Shown in pieces: positions 49,468 to 58,640 of a stretch of DNA of 64,000 bases. How positions within the stretch are numbered: the first letter of the stretch is position 1; every line of letters begins with the position of its first letter. This DNA comes from Cristatella mucedo (lineage: Eukaryota > Bryozoa > Phylactolaemata > Cristatellidae). The stretch covers positions 399,001-463,000 of the forward strand of contig WPIO01000089.1 in the NCBI GenBank assembly GCA_009760855.2, read 5' to 3'. A program made the translations under genes and the position numbers. A model generated the notes under the pieces. It worked only from the letters and a program-made list of their open reading frames with translations. It did no database searches and was not told where the DNA came from.

Positions 49468-51154
49468 ACTTTCGCTCGCCCTCCCTCTCATTATTATCCT
49501 CTAGTTCTCTCTCTCTCTCTATCTCTCTCTCTCTCTCTTCTCTCTTACTCGACCGTGCTTCCTTTGCAGCAAATGTAAAGTGCCTAGAAAGATATTGAGT
49601 CCTTTAAAGGCACTATATCAAATGCATTATTATTATTATTATTATTATTACTCGTTCTTTCTATCCGTCTGCGTATCTTCCGTTCTGCTAACAGGACTTG
49701 ACTCCGTTCAGCAATGGCTACCGAGTTACTTTTCCATATTCCCGGGGTTCTGAGTAGTTTACAGATCGTGCATTAGCGGCACCGCCTAGAAATGTCATTA
49801 AGGCCTCGCCTAGAATCAGCAGAGCAGTCTCGCAAGGTATGCATCTATCCAAAGAAGTCGCCCGTTCCCTGTTACTAAATAAACTACGACATCCCTGGAT
49901 CGGATACGCAGCGGATGCCAGCCAAAATGCTCGCTCTTTGCCTCATCCTCTCTATCGTTTAATTCCGCTGGATTGAATTGCTCGGTTGTTGTCACGTGGC
50001 ATTGCTGCGGCATGTCAGCAGCTTCCTTCTACTCTCCGGCCTCAAAGTCATGCTTGCGAGCTGCTGTTCCTATTCTTGATGTAAGTCAGCGACACAGATG
50101 CGGCCGCGTTGATACCGATCTTAAAACCGGGAAATTTAGATCAAAAATTCTTTCAATTCAACTGTATCTGCTCTGCTGCTGAAGGCAGCAGTAGTAGCTA
50201 ACCTGCCACCTGTCTTTCGCTTGGTCTCGTAGGCTGCGCGCTACTTTATCAATTCTCGCACGTCACCGATACTTCTCGATGCATCGTCGAGGCGCAAGAC
50301 TCAATTCGCTGGTTACAGTTTGTGCGCCTGAAAACCGAATTGGCTTGACTCGTGTAACGCATCGTCCAAATTACTTTCGTCCTTCCCATCGCTTGGTATT
50401 ACAGAGACGGAGAGTATTAGGCGATCTCAGCCGATGCAAGCCCCGCTGCGAGTGCTGCAGCACCACCGCTCATCGAGGACTGAAGCCGGACGCTGCAGAT
50501 GACAGCTCGCAGCGCCGTCTGCAGCAAGACAACCGCGACAAGACGCCTCTGCAGCCAACGGATGCGCAGCACGCTGCTGCTGCGCACCAGCGCCGGTTTA
50601 CCTATCACTCTGTAAATGACGTTCCTCGCCGATTTCGAGTTCTTGTCGCCAGTGTCGGCGATGTATATGCAGCTGTCGGCGCCGCACGGCCCCACGGCGA
50701 TGTCCTCCCAGTCGTGATTGATGGCTCCCTGCACAGGCATTCTCGCCAAGACCTCGCCGCTTGTACTGTTGATTGCGTACAGGACCGCGTCTAAAAGGCA
50801 GCCCGCGTCGGCTTCGTGTCGTCAAACGCGGGCTCGCCGAGGCTCCTGAGCTCAGCGCGCGCCGCCGCGATTCGCAGAAGCAGCGCGAAGCACGAGCAGC
50901 GGCGGCGGCGAAAGACGCTGAAGTGAAAGTTGCTGCGGCGGTAGAGGCCAAAGCAGCTACAGCGGCGGCGGTCGACGTTGCCGTCCCACCTCCGTCGTCG
51001 TCGTGGGAATAGATGACATCCTTGTGAACATGGCTCAGTGCCAGCCCCGACGCCTCCGTTAGCTGCGGCACCGGACCGACGCTGCGGCCTTCGTCGAACG
51101 AGACTGGACGCAGGTTTCGCAGCTGCGCGGCGGCGGCGGCAGCGGCCACTGCTG
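46138..51154 (-). CDS. Secreted beta-propeller-like protein, five C-terminal exons; first exon not found
   Basis: Exons (minus strand): 51154-50990, 50790-50602, 48835-48693, 47471-47337, 46356-46138 (stop TAA at the end). Phases are consistent (1,1,0,0) and introns are GT-AG, giving 283 residues plus an unseen start. Markers: ASGLALSHVHKDVIYSHDDD (exon 1 here); ARMPVQGAINHDWEDIAVGP with CGADSCIYIADTGD (next); DCDTAMVDPQGAVWLLPKVK; GPQVNIAGTG with GGDISRDGTQILIR; and NEPQGEAVCWNAAGDGYYTL with SEGAMQPLYYY. Repeated short blocks around DWEDIAVGP, DISxDGTQIL and GEAVCW suggest propeller blades. I recognise similar proteins, without known function, in marine invertebrates and bacteria. The upstream end needs an exon ending in phase 1, probably the signal peptide, somewhere beyond 51155. 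Paired cysteines fit an extracellular protein. Confidence 0.8.
46680..47260 (+). mobile_element. LINE-A C-terminal relic with tail
   Basis: RRLQMALNSAARLVCRKRR (about 46695-46755) matches the RRLQLVQNSAARLVCRERR block of LINE-A. A degraded tail (atcatcaaagtgcctacaaagagatt) is at 47213-47245. It lies in the last intron of the propeller gene, opposite strand, and contains a TCC microsatellite. Confidence 0.75.
46861..46906. repeat. (TCC)n microsatellite
   Basis: CTC/TCC triplets with two TTC interruptions, inside the LINE-A relic at 46680-47260. Confidence 0.95.
48085..48455 (-). mobile_element. SINE-A copy split by a LINE-A double tail
   Basis: The SINE-A tail runs 48085-48113 (agcgccccaagagaacttaa to ctctatt) and resumes at 48400 with ctattcaggtgcttcagata and cacggggctcgac. 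The word CTATT flanks the interruption on both sides, consistent with a 5-bp target-site duplication. The tRNA-like head beyond 48455 is badly degraded. Confidence 0.7.
48114..48399. mobile_element. Two LINE-A tails fused head to head (inverted repeat)
   Basis: A minus-strand LINE-A tail (48231-48286) and a plus-strand tail (48306-48361) form 56-bp inverted arms with about six mismatches and a 19-bp spacer. Outside them are AAT repeats on the left and ATT repeats on the right, so the whole unit is a large palindrome with microsatellite ends. Confidence 0.85.
48912..48980. repeat. (GA)n microsatellite
   Basis: About 69 bp of GA dinucleotides, in the intron upstream of propeller exon 48835-48693. 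Confidence 0.97.
49391..49545. repeat. (CT)n microsatellite, two runs
   Basis: A pure run at 49391-49462 and an interrupted one at about 49506-49541, directly before a LINE-A tail. Confidence 0.95.
49550..49652 (+). mobile_element. LINE-A 3' tail
   Basis: gaccgtgcttcctttgcagc, then aaatgtaaagtgcc, ggcactatatcaaatgc and (ATT)n. The outer arms read AGTGCC and GGCACT, a compensated pair relative to AGCGCC/GGCGCT. It lies in a propeller-gene intron. Confidence 0.85.
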
Positions 51155-51689
51155 CTGTCGGGAGAAAAAAAGGCAGCACTTAGCAGCCGAAGCGCAATTC
51201 TGACGCCGCTCGCCAATCGGGAACCCATCGCCCGGCCGCGTGGCTGGCGGCATTTTGCCGCCGTGGCCGGGGCGTCGGCGCGCGGCGCCGCGCGCCGACA
51301 GAAGCTGCCGGCTGGCTGGGACGCTGGTTTACCACGTCCCAGCCAGCGGGCGCGTTGCGACCTCTTCTCCAGAGCCAGCGAAGCGATTTCGTCGCTTGCG
51401 CTAAGGTGGCAGTGCGCGCACCGCGAGTATGTTTGGTCCCCAAAAAATGGTAGCCCCGTTCGTCGGCTTGACGTCCTCGCGTTATGAGCTCAGCACTCGC
51501 CGCAGGTACCAGGTGCTAGTCCTTTCAAACGCGTGAGTGATACTAGCAGAAGTACTAGCTCGAAAAACGGTTTAAAAGTTGTAGGAGCCGGACGGATTGA
51601 AGAAAAAGGTCAAGCTAAGAGTAACGCTTTCAGCTTACGTATCGTCCGCTCACCTGCAGGTCACATGCCGTGGCGGCATAGGTTTGCGC

Positions 51690-51800
51690 TTTCAGTGAGC
51701 CGTAAGTAATCGCCTGCTGCGGAACTCGAAGCCACGGCCTAGCTCTTGAGGAGCGGGACCGCCTAACCCCTTCGGCTAAGACCCACGAGCTAATGCAACA
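51690..51800 (-). mobile_element. SINE-B head (tRNA-like)
   Basis: On the minus strand: TCGTGGGTCTTAGCCGAAGG, then GGTTAGGCGGTCCC and a B box variant GGCTTCGAGTTCC. The start resembles the SINE-B head at 20335. The body after the B box does not match the other copies, so it may be a different subfamily or a decayed tRNA-like gene. Confidence 0.5.
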
Positions 51801-52655
51801 ACGCATTATTACGCGTCTATTACACGTCGCTTCCAAAAGTACTGGTCACAGAAGACAACGCTGCGCGAGCCATCTTGCAGCGTGGCGGAGGGAAAGACAG
51901 ACTTTCTCGCTTTAATTAGTAGAGATGGCTGTACGGTCCACTACCGAAGAGGGCCACATTTGACCGAGAAGCGAGGCGTAAAATTCAACTGACTAGTTAT
52001 TCATCGCTTCAGATACCTTCCGTTGGGGTCAATACTGCCACCGGTAAGTAGAGTAAGTAAGCAAAGGTCCACCCATCGGGCAGTCTAAAGGTGAAGGTCG
52101 AGCCTTTCGCAGTGCAGGAAGACGAGTGGAAGTATTTCAGCCTTGCCCGAGCACACGGGAGCGAGTTGTGCCCGACTCAATGTCGAGTCGGCCGGCGACG
52201 GCGGCTGACTGGATGAGAACAGCCATTCGCGGTCGTGCTCGGCTGGCCTTCGAGGAACTTCTAGGGGCGACAAGAGTTCGTCTGGCCACACGACAGCGAA
52301 GCACCGCATCACTGGGCAGGACTGAGCCGCCGACGCTCGGCTCCCGGCATTCTGGCAAGTTCCTTTTTTGCGAGGCCGAAAAGTTCCGACTCCGACTTCC
52401 GTGGCCTCGCCTGCGTTTTAGCTGGCTGGGCTGGCTCCGAAGCTTCGCACCCTACGTAGGGGCCGCTCGCAAGCGCCTGCCGCCACGTCGCTCGGCGGGA
52501 CGAGTCACGTGGCTAACGAGAGCGCACGCGACGGCCATGCAATGCGTTCGTCCAATGGACGAGTAGGCTGCATCTGAGCAGCAGGAGAACGCAGTACGCC
52601 GGCGGGGGCGAGCTTCTCTTTCGCTCGCCGCACTCGCGAGTACCTCCGAGAAAGT

Positions 52656-52659
52656 GAGA

Positions 52660-52690
<31 letters not shown>
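52656..52690. repeat. (GA)n microsatellite
   Basis: GA dinucleotides with one GATA interruption, within the CpG-rich region. Confidence 0.95.
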
Positions 52691-52974
52691 CGCGCGCTGC
52701 TGCTGCGCGTAGAAATCTGGCAATTTTGCCGCCGCCTCGCGGCGACTGATTTCGCACGCGGAGCGTGAAATCCCTCCGGCGTCTCCGCTCTCCATCGGAG
52801 CACCGTGGGGCTTCCCTGATGCTAAGTAGGCTGCAGCTGCTACGTTCTGCTGTACGCGTTTGTCGTTCGTCGAGTCGCGAGGCAGCCCAAAGTCGCCTCG
52901 GTCGCTCGAGCTGCAGTTTCTGTTTGCGTCACGTCCTCTAGGGAATGGCGCGTTTGGCCATATTTGCAAGTTAA

Positions 52975-53118
52975 CTTCTAACGCAGTTATGCTTCTTGCG
53001 ATTGAGCATGCAACCGTTAACCGTTCGATCGCGCTTCCTTTGCAGCATATGTAAAGTGCCTAGAAAGAGATTTAGTTCTCAGAGGGTGCTATGCAAGTGT
53101 ATTATTATTAATATTTCG
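52975..53118 (+). mobile_element. LINE-A 3' tail
   Basis: gcatgcaaccgttaaccgtt, cgatcgcgcttcctttgcag, tgtaaagtgcctagaaagag and ATT repeats follow the LINE-A consensus order. 5'-truncated. Confidence 0.85.
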
Positions 53119-53629
53119 CCAAGGTTGATTAACGGGGTCTTGTAAGAGGTTAATGACGATTAAAAACGCGACGTCCGGCGGGCTGTTGCAATTAAGAAGT
53201 GCGGCGGCCGTAAAAGGCGCGCACGGATTTAACGACGAACAAATTCCTGACCTGGCGCGTGGTCTTGCGTTTCATCGCAACAGTGGCGCGCCGCTCCTCA
53301 CCTGCTGCGGCGCCGACGAGCAATGCGCGTACAAGGAGCATTCTGGCAGCCGGTCTCAGCGAGTCCGAACGACGAGCGAGATTATCGGAATTGTCGGAAT
53401 TGTCGCTGAGTCGCTTTCCTTTTGTTTCTCGCTGCCTGCAAGTACGCTCGAGAGACGGGCGTAGATATACTTGGAAGATCGCAGCGACGCCATTAGATAG
53501 CCGCCGTATCTAATCGCCCCCTCCTGCGTTATTTGCAACTCGAGCTATGAAAATCGCCTTATACCGGCACCAATCTCTGTCCTCGGCGTCGGCTGAGCAG
53601 ATATGTTCTCGCGAATCCGCTTAGGGTAG

Positions 53630-53749
53630 TTTATCGCACGCGGCGCTCGGCGTCTCGCGCCACCGCACTATCTGGATTACGTTTCATTGCCGTCGGGCGA
53701 TTGGCTGCCCTGGAGGCAGCGCCCGAGCCGCGACCGGGAAACGCCTCCG
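53630..53749 (+). repeat. CCAAT-type module, copy 2 of 3
   Basis: TTTATC (53630), then ATTGGCTGCCCTGGAGGCAG (from 53700), then CGCGACCGGGAAACGCCTCCG-type end at 53749. It is embedded in CpG-rich sequence upstream of the propeller gene. Confidence 0.7.
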
Positions 53750-54289
53750 TGCGAGAAAACTCGCCGCAGCCGCAGCCGCCGATCATCGGCGGCGCTGCGT
53801 GCGCGCGAGACAGCGGCCAAAGTGCGAGGCAATCGGAACGCACTCGCAGTCCGCGCGGTGGCCGCCTGCAACGGGCGCGTCCCGTGTCCGCCAGGTGGAG
53901 CTCCGCAGTGCGCGGTTCGGCTGCTGCGACGAGGAGGAAGCGTTCCGTGGGAGCAGAGGTCCGTCGCGAGAGGCGTGACCTCGCGAGCAAGGAGCGCGTG
54001 CAACAGCAGTGCTCGCTCGCGATGACGATCGTCCATTATGGGATCTGCGAACTTTTCGTGACTACGTAGTTCGTCTGTGTCTTTCCCGCCTAGCTGTACG
54101 CCTCAGAGCGTTTGTCTGCCCTTACCCATTAGTCTGCTTCTGCTTCTGGTTCTGTCTCTCTCTGCCTCCGCCTCTTTAGTCTGTCTCCCTGACCTTAGCT
54201 CGTCAAGCAAAGCTCGGTTGCGGGCTCCGCCGGTCGCGCTGCTGCTGCATTTACACGCAAGGTGCATAGTCAAAATAAATTATAAATCA

Positions 54290-54428
54290 TAACTCATTAA
54301 TATAGCACTCTAGCAGACATTAATCTCTACCCAGGCGTTTCGATATGCCGCAGAACTCGAGCCCGCGACCTCCGTCGTTAAAAGGAATTACCTTGACCTC
54401 AGCCATAAAAGGCGAGCACTGTAAATAA
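54290..54428 (-). mobile_element. SINE-A copy, diverged
   Basis: On the minus strand: agtgctcgccttttatggct (head, degraded), GGGCTCGAGTTCTGCGG (B box region), tail aacgcctgggtagagattaa and gctatattaatgag. It lies directly next to a SINE-B copy in the same orientation. Confidence 0.7.
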
Positions 54429-54439
54429 TAATGATACTA

Positions 54440-54605
54440 GCTGATTTAACGGCCTCTTTTGTATAGCGACAGAAAAGCCTTTGCGGCTATCACTACCGCT
54501 TGCAGCAGCAATAAAGGATCACCCACCGCAGGAGTCGAACCCGCGAATTCGGGACCGAGGTTGCGAAAGCAACTGCGTTACGTTGGGTGCCGTCGCGGCT
54601 AGCCG
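54440..54605 (-). mobile_element. SINE-B copy, good
   Basis: On the minus strand: tRNA-like head starting near ggcacccaacgtaacgcag, B box GGGTTCGACTCC, tgcggtgggtgatcctttat, tgctgctgcaagcggtagtg, and tctgtcgctatacaaaagag. This is the reference used here for SINE-B. Confidence 0.8.
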
Positions 54606-55065
54606 CAGGGCCAAATCAGGGTGGCTACTTCGCCGCCCCTGCCTCTTGCTTCTCGCACCCAGGGTGGCTCTCGAGCAAGCGAGGCCCCGCTCGCCGCCCG
54701 CTCCGCCGAGTCCTCGGCCGAGTCCTCGGCTGAGTCCGCTGCGGCCATTAGTGGCGGTACCCCGTTGGCCGTGTGGCCGCGTTAACTTAGCGTCCGCGCG
54801 CGAAACGGGCACACCGGGCCGCCGGCTTTCGCTGACTTTGGACAGCGAAGCGAGCGTCTGCGGCACGCGCGCGCTGGCTGGCTCGGGGCCTCAGATCCGC
54901 ACCTGCCAGCCGCCGCGCTCAGCGAAGCGCCGCCGCGCTCGGCGCTTCGCTGTGTGTAACTCATCGCCGCGCCCCTCGCGAGAACGCTGCGTCTACGCGC
55001 TGGACGTTGGCGGCAGCTCGTCTTTGCAATCTTTGGTTCGGCGCAATTTTAATTCACACTTGCGG

Positions 55066-55070
<5 letters not shown>

Positions 55071-55145
<75 letters not shown>
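55071..55145. repeat. (CT)n microsatellite
   Basis: 75 bp of pure CT. The long frames that cross it are compositional. Confidence 0.97.
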
Positions 55146-55148
<3 letters not shown>

Positions 55149-55684
55149 CAGCAGCAGCTGCATTTGGTTCGACTGAGCCCGCTCTCCTGTCAAAGACGAA
55201 ATCAGAAGACGGGAAACTTAAAACGAGGCAAATTAGCGACTCGTTGCTTCGAGGTCGATGAGCAAGGAGAGCCCAAACATTATAGAGATTTCGTCTTTGG
55301 ACAGCAGGAACAACGCACCGGAAATTAATAGATCCCTAAATAGCCTAAAGCGTGCTTAGATTTACAGTATTATTTAATTTAATGTATCACCATCTGTAAC
55401 TTCACCTCCGCAAAGTCACATAGACTAAGCGGGTCTTACGCAGGAGTCTTTTCTGGAGCTGAATCAAAGCCTTTCGGCGGCTTTCCGTGCTCATTCAGTG
55501 GCCAACAGACGTCATCTCACGCAGCAAAGAGGAAGTGAGAAGCATAGCAGTCAGACGCGCAGTCAAGGAAGTGAGTAGTATAGAAGGAGCAGCCCAGGAC
55601 GGATGCAACAGTCGGCAGCAAGAGAATAAAGGACATTTCTTAAGAGCCAAATTCTTCATATTGACACAATACAAGTTGCCACTA

Positions 55685-55785
55685 ACCACGCGGTGATGCA
55701 TTCTTTACAGCATATGTAAAGTGCCTAGAAAGAGAGAAATTTCCCTGGGGGCGCTACACAAATTTATTTTTATCTTTATTATTGC
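55685..55785 (+). mobile_element. LINE-A 3' tail
   Basis: attctttacagcatatgtaa, agtgcctagaaagaga and gggggcgctacacaaattt, then T-rich/ATT repeats. It sits inside the split LINE-B copy, immediately before a SINE-A. Confidence 0.8.
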
Positions 55786-55786
55786 C

Positions 55787-55925
55787 GACCTGGTTTGGTT
55801 CAGCGGTTAGGTGCTCGCCCCGACCAAGGCCTGGCTACGATCGCAGGCTCGAGCCCCGAGGCATATGTAAAGCGTCTGAATAAAGATGAAGTTCTCTTGG
55901 GATGCTATACAAATGAATTAATATG
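55787..55925 (+). mobile_element. SINE-A copy, plus strand
   Basis: Head CCTGGTTTGGTTCAGCGGTT (A box GGTTCAGCGGTTAGG), ggtgctcgccccgaccaagg, B-box-like GGCTCGAGCCCCG, then the LINE-A-like tail aaagcgtctgaataaagatg, agttctcttgggatgctata and caaatgaattaata. The clearest copy in direct orientation. Confidence 0.85.
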
Positions 55926-56021
55926 TAAATATAAAAATTGTCGAAGCAAATTCCGCAATCTGCGACCTTTAGAGCAAAAGCTTCTGTCGCCAACATTCTT
56001 TTAGCGTAGGAATTAAATAAT

Positions 56022-57260
56022 AATAATAATAATGTATTTGATAAAGCACCCTCAGAGAACTTAATCTCTCTCTAGGCCCTTTACATTTGCTGCAAAGGGA
56101 AATGCAATTGAATGGTAAGTAAAATCATGCTTGAAAAACAAACAAAATGAATAACATGGTTAGGGGTGACATGCACAGGGTCAGCATGCAAATGTGGTTA
56201 GTGGCAGCATGCACAGTGTCAGCACGCATAAGCACATCAAGGACGAATCACAGGGACCCACCAAATGCTGTCCTAAATAGGTGTGTTTTTAAGTTCCTTT
56301 TAAATGTGGTCAGGTCAGGGGATGTTCTGACGCAGGTCGGCAGGGAGTTCCAGGCTTTGGGAGCGTACGAACTAAATGCACGGTCTCCAAAGGATTTAAG
56401 GTCTGTACGAGGTATTGGTAGACTGTTGGATTCCGAAAAGCGGGTGGTACGATGCTTGGCCTGATGGGGTAGTATATCTGACAGATAGGCTGGAGCCATA
56501 GAATGAAGGGACCTAAAAGTGAGCGACAAAACCTTGAAGTCAATCCGTTGGTTGACTGGTAGCCAGTGCAGGTCGGCGAGAAGTGGAGTAATGTGGCAAC
56601 TGCGACGCTCACGACAGACAAGCCTAGCTGCAGAGTTTTGCACAAGCTGCAATCGCCTGATCGCACATGCTGGTAGGCCAGTAAGCAGTGAGTTGCAGAA
56701 GTCGAGACGGGATGTCACGAATGCATGAACTAACTTGGACGTGGTATCTTTATCTAAACAAGCCCGAATTTTAGCAATGTTATGAAGCTGAAAATAGGCG
56801 GATTTGACTGTGGAGCTGATATGGTCGTCTAACGAGAGGTCGCTTTGGAATATGACACCTAGATTTTGAGCTGATTCGACAGGAAATATGCTGGCAGAGC
56901 CAATTTTGAGCGTCAACCTTTCGCATTTCTGAATCACACTGGATTTGCCCATAACTAGTATGTTAGTTTTGTCATCGTTTAGTTTTAGAAAATTTGCTGC
57001 CATCCATGTGCGGATGTCATCAATGCAAGCAGCAAGTGAGTTTAGAGAATTTTAGGTGCTCGAAGGCTGGGAGGGATCAAAGCAAAGGTACAACTGAGTG
57101 TCATCCGCATAGAAGTGAAAGCCTAGATTGTGCTTGGCAATCACATCAGCAAGAGGGAGAGTATAAACCGTGAAAAGAACCGGACCTAGCACGGAGCCCT
57201 GAGGTACTCCATATTTCAGAGGTACTTCAGATGATCTTTGTCTAATAAATAGCTCAGTCC
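56022..57260 (-). mobile_element. LINE-A, best-preserved copy; 5'-truncated, one in-frame stop
   Basis: The element runs from about 57260 down to its ATT tail at 56022. One frame covers the RT core end ([17 protein letters not shown], then [20 protein letters not shown] with the catalytic YADD box near 57090-57101), a TAA at 57052-57054, and then 251 codons (57003-56248) containing WMAANFLKLNDDKTN, SDLSLDDHISSTVKSAYFQL, FVTSRLDFCNSLLTGLPACA, ADLHWLPVNQRIDFKVLSL and NSLPTCVRTSPDLTTFKRNL. The 3' tail hairpin follows at 56050-56095. Reverse transcriptase and its C-terminal region place it in the CR1/L2 group. The 5' part (endonuclease, first ORF) is absent, so it cannot move on its own. Confidence 0.92.
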
Positions 57261-57584
57261 ATGGAGAACCTGAGGGTACGAGGAGGCTTAAACTGGTGCA
57301 TGGCTCTACCTTAGCCGTCGGCGGATGCCGCAACGCTGAGCAGTTACGGGACATGACGGCGAAGCGCAAGTCCGGCGTCTTCTTTGAAAAATCTGTGCAA
57401 AATCCCTGAATATTTCGGCAGATAGAGAGTCTGCATTTGCTCAATACTTATCTTGAGGTTGCACTGCTTTTTAAGTTAGAAACGGCGACGGAACGGCGTG
57501 CCTTTAGTGTACCAATCAATGGAACAGGAGCCCGAGCAATCGGGTGGAGAGGCTGGAATCGGCTGCTCTCTACAAAGCGGCGAG

Positions 57585-57678
57585 CACTTTGCCATAACGC
57601 GTACCGATCTTGCTTCCTTTGCAGCAAATGTAAAGCACCTAGAAAGAGATTGAGTTCTCTGAGGGTGCTTTATCGAGT

Positions 57679-57715
<37 letters not shown>
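57585..57715 (+). mobile_element. LINE-A 3' tail with perfect compensated hairpin
   Basis: ttgcttcctttgcagcaaat, arms TAAAGCACC and GGTGCTTTA, inner agaga/ttctct, then ten ATT units. The C-to-A change in the left arm is matched by the T in the right arm. Confidence 0.9.
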
Positions 57716-57719
57716 GGAG

Positions 57720-58260
57720 CGGCCAGAAGTCTCAGCAACGCATGCGCGACTATTTCGGGCAGCGAAAGTGATGTGTCACGCAGCACGCAGATAAGGTTCG
57801 ACCGATGAACTGCGGGCGCCCGAGCGCCTGCGAAAAGCGAGGAGCCCATTGCGGAGCACGCAGCGAGCTATTCGCCTCCCCCCCCCCGCGAGAGGCCTCT
57901 TGAACGCGCTCTCGGAAGCACGTTCAGCTCACGTGTCCTTCACTTTGACCACGTTGAGTTCGCGCTCGCCCGCGAGCGTCAGTCGAAACGAGGTCACTTT
58001 ATCGCGAATCGCTAAGCCTGCAACGCGCCAGTATCTCTCTCGATTGCGCCGCAGCCAACGGCCTATTGGCTCCCGAGCAGGCAGCGCCCATGCCACGGCC
58101 GGGAGACGCCTCCGCCACGTGTGAAAAGCCACGCGCACGCAGCGTGCTCATCATCTGTCGGCCGCGTGCGGGACAGCAACGACGGCGCCGCCGCCGCCGC
58201 CGATAGTGCTGCTAATGCTGATGGTGCTGATGGTGCTGCAAAGCAGACGGTGGTGGCAGT
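57720..58260. promoter_or_regulatory. CpG-rich block
   Basis: GC-rich with many CG dinucleotides, a CCG repeat near 58186-58203, and a copy of the CCAAT module (57998-58114). No gene assigned. Confidence 0.35.
57998..58114 (+). repeat. CCAAT-type module, copy 3 of 3
   Basis: TTTATC (57998), ATTGGCTCCCGAGCAGGCAG (from 58065), then CACGGCCGGGAGACGCCTCCG-type end at 58114. About 55 bp on follows gggacagcaacg, as near copy 1. Confidence 0.7.
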
Positions 58261-58264
58261 ATAT

Positions 58265-58640
58265 GCTACGAGCCGCACCTGTGCGGGCATGTGCTCCCAA
58301 AGCCTGGAACTCGCTTCCGACTGGCGCCAACGACGTTCCTTGATTTGTCCACATGTAAATAGAAGCTAAATACGCGTCTATTTAATTAACACAGCCGTTA
58401 GTGGGTCAATACGATTCGCTCTTTGTGTGCTCATGCGTGCTGACACTGTGCATGCTACCATTAACCATATTTGCATGCTGGCCCAGCGCATATCACCCCT
58501 AACCATGTTATGCTTATTGTCATTGAGCGTGCTTCCACAAACCATTCGATCGTGCTTCCTTTCAGCAATTATAAAGTGCCTAGAAAGAGATTGGATTCTC
58601 AGTGGGAGCTATATCGAGTGCATTATTATTATTATAATTA
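58265..58640 (+). mobile_element. LINE-A 3' end with tail
   Basis: gctcccaaagcctggaactc (encodes the APKxWNS block), then tgtgcatgctaccattaacc, cattgagcgtgcttccacaa, tataaagtgcctagaaagag and ATT repeats. The coding part is frameshifted. Confidence 0.85.

Larger units (their letters stand above)
51155..52950. promoter_or_regulatory. CpG-rich region upstream of the identified propeller exons
   Basis: GC-rich and CpG-rich, with overlapping open frames on both strands that are compositional. It should hold the missing first exon and promoter of the propeller gene, but I could not identify either. It includes a SINE-B head (51690-51800) and a (GA)n run (52656-52690). Confidence 0.35.
55376..56020 (-). 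mobile_element. LINE-B 3' portion split by LINE-A tail and SINE-A
   Basis: The part 55376-55640 (aatgtatcaccatctgtaac, gtggccaacagacgtcatct, cagcaagagaa) and the part 55938-56005 (gcaaattccgcaatctgcga, agcttctgtcgccaac) are adjacent in the intact copy at 12410-12960. Here about 300 bp lie between them. Confidence 0.7.

Noticed and set aside
50279-51487. Plus-strand frames of up to 171 codons
   Set aside because: Shadows of the minus-strand propeller exons in GC-rich sequence.
51690-51800. Functional tRNA gene
   Set aside because: It has tRNA-like A and B boxes, but I could not fold a clean acceptor and anticodon arm; SINE head is more likely.
53631-55261. Arg/Ala/Ser-rich frames of up to 231 codons
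   Set aside because: Compositional frames in CpG-rich sequence running into a CT repeat; no conserved motif.
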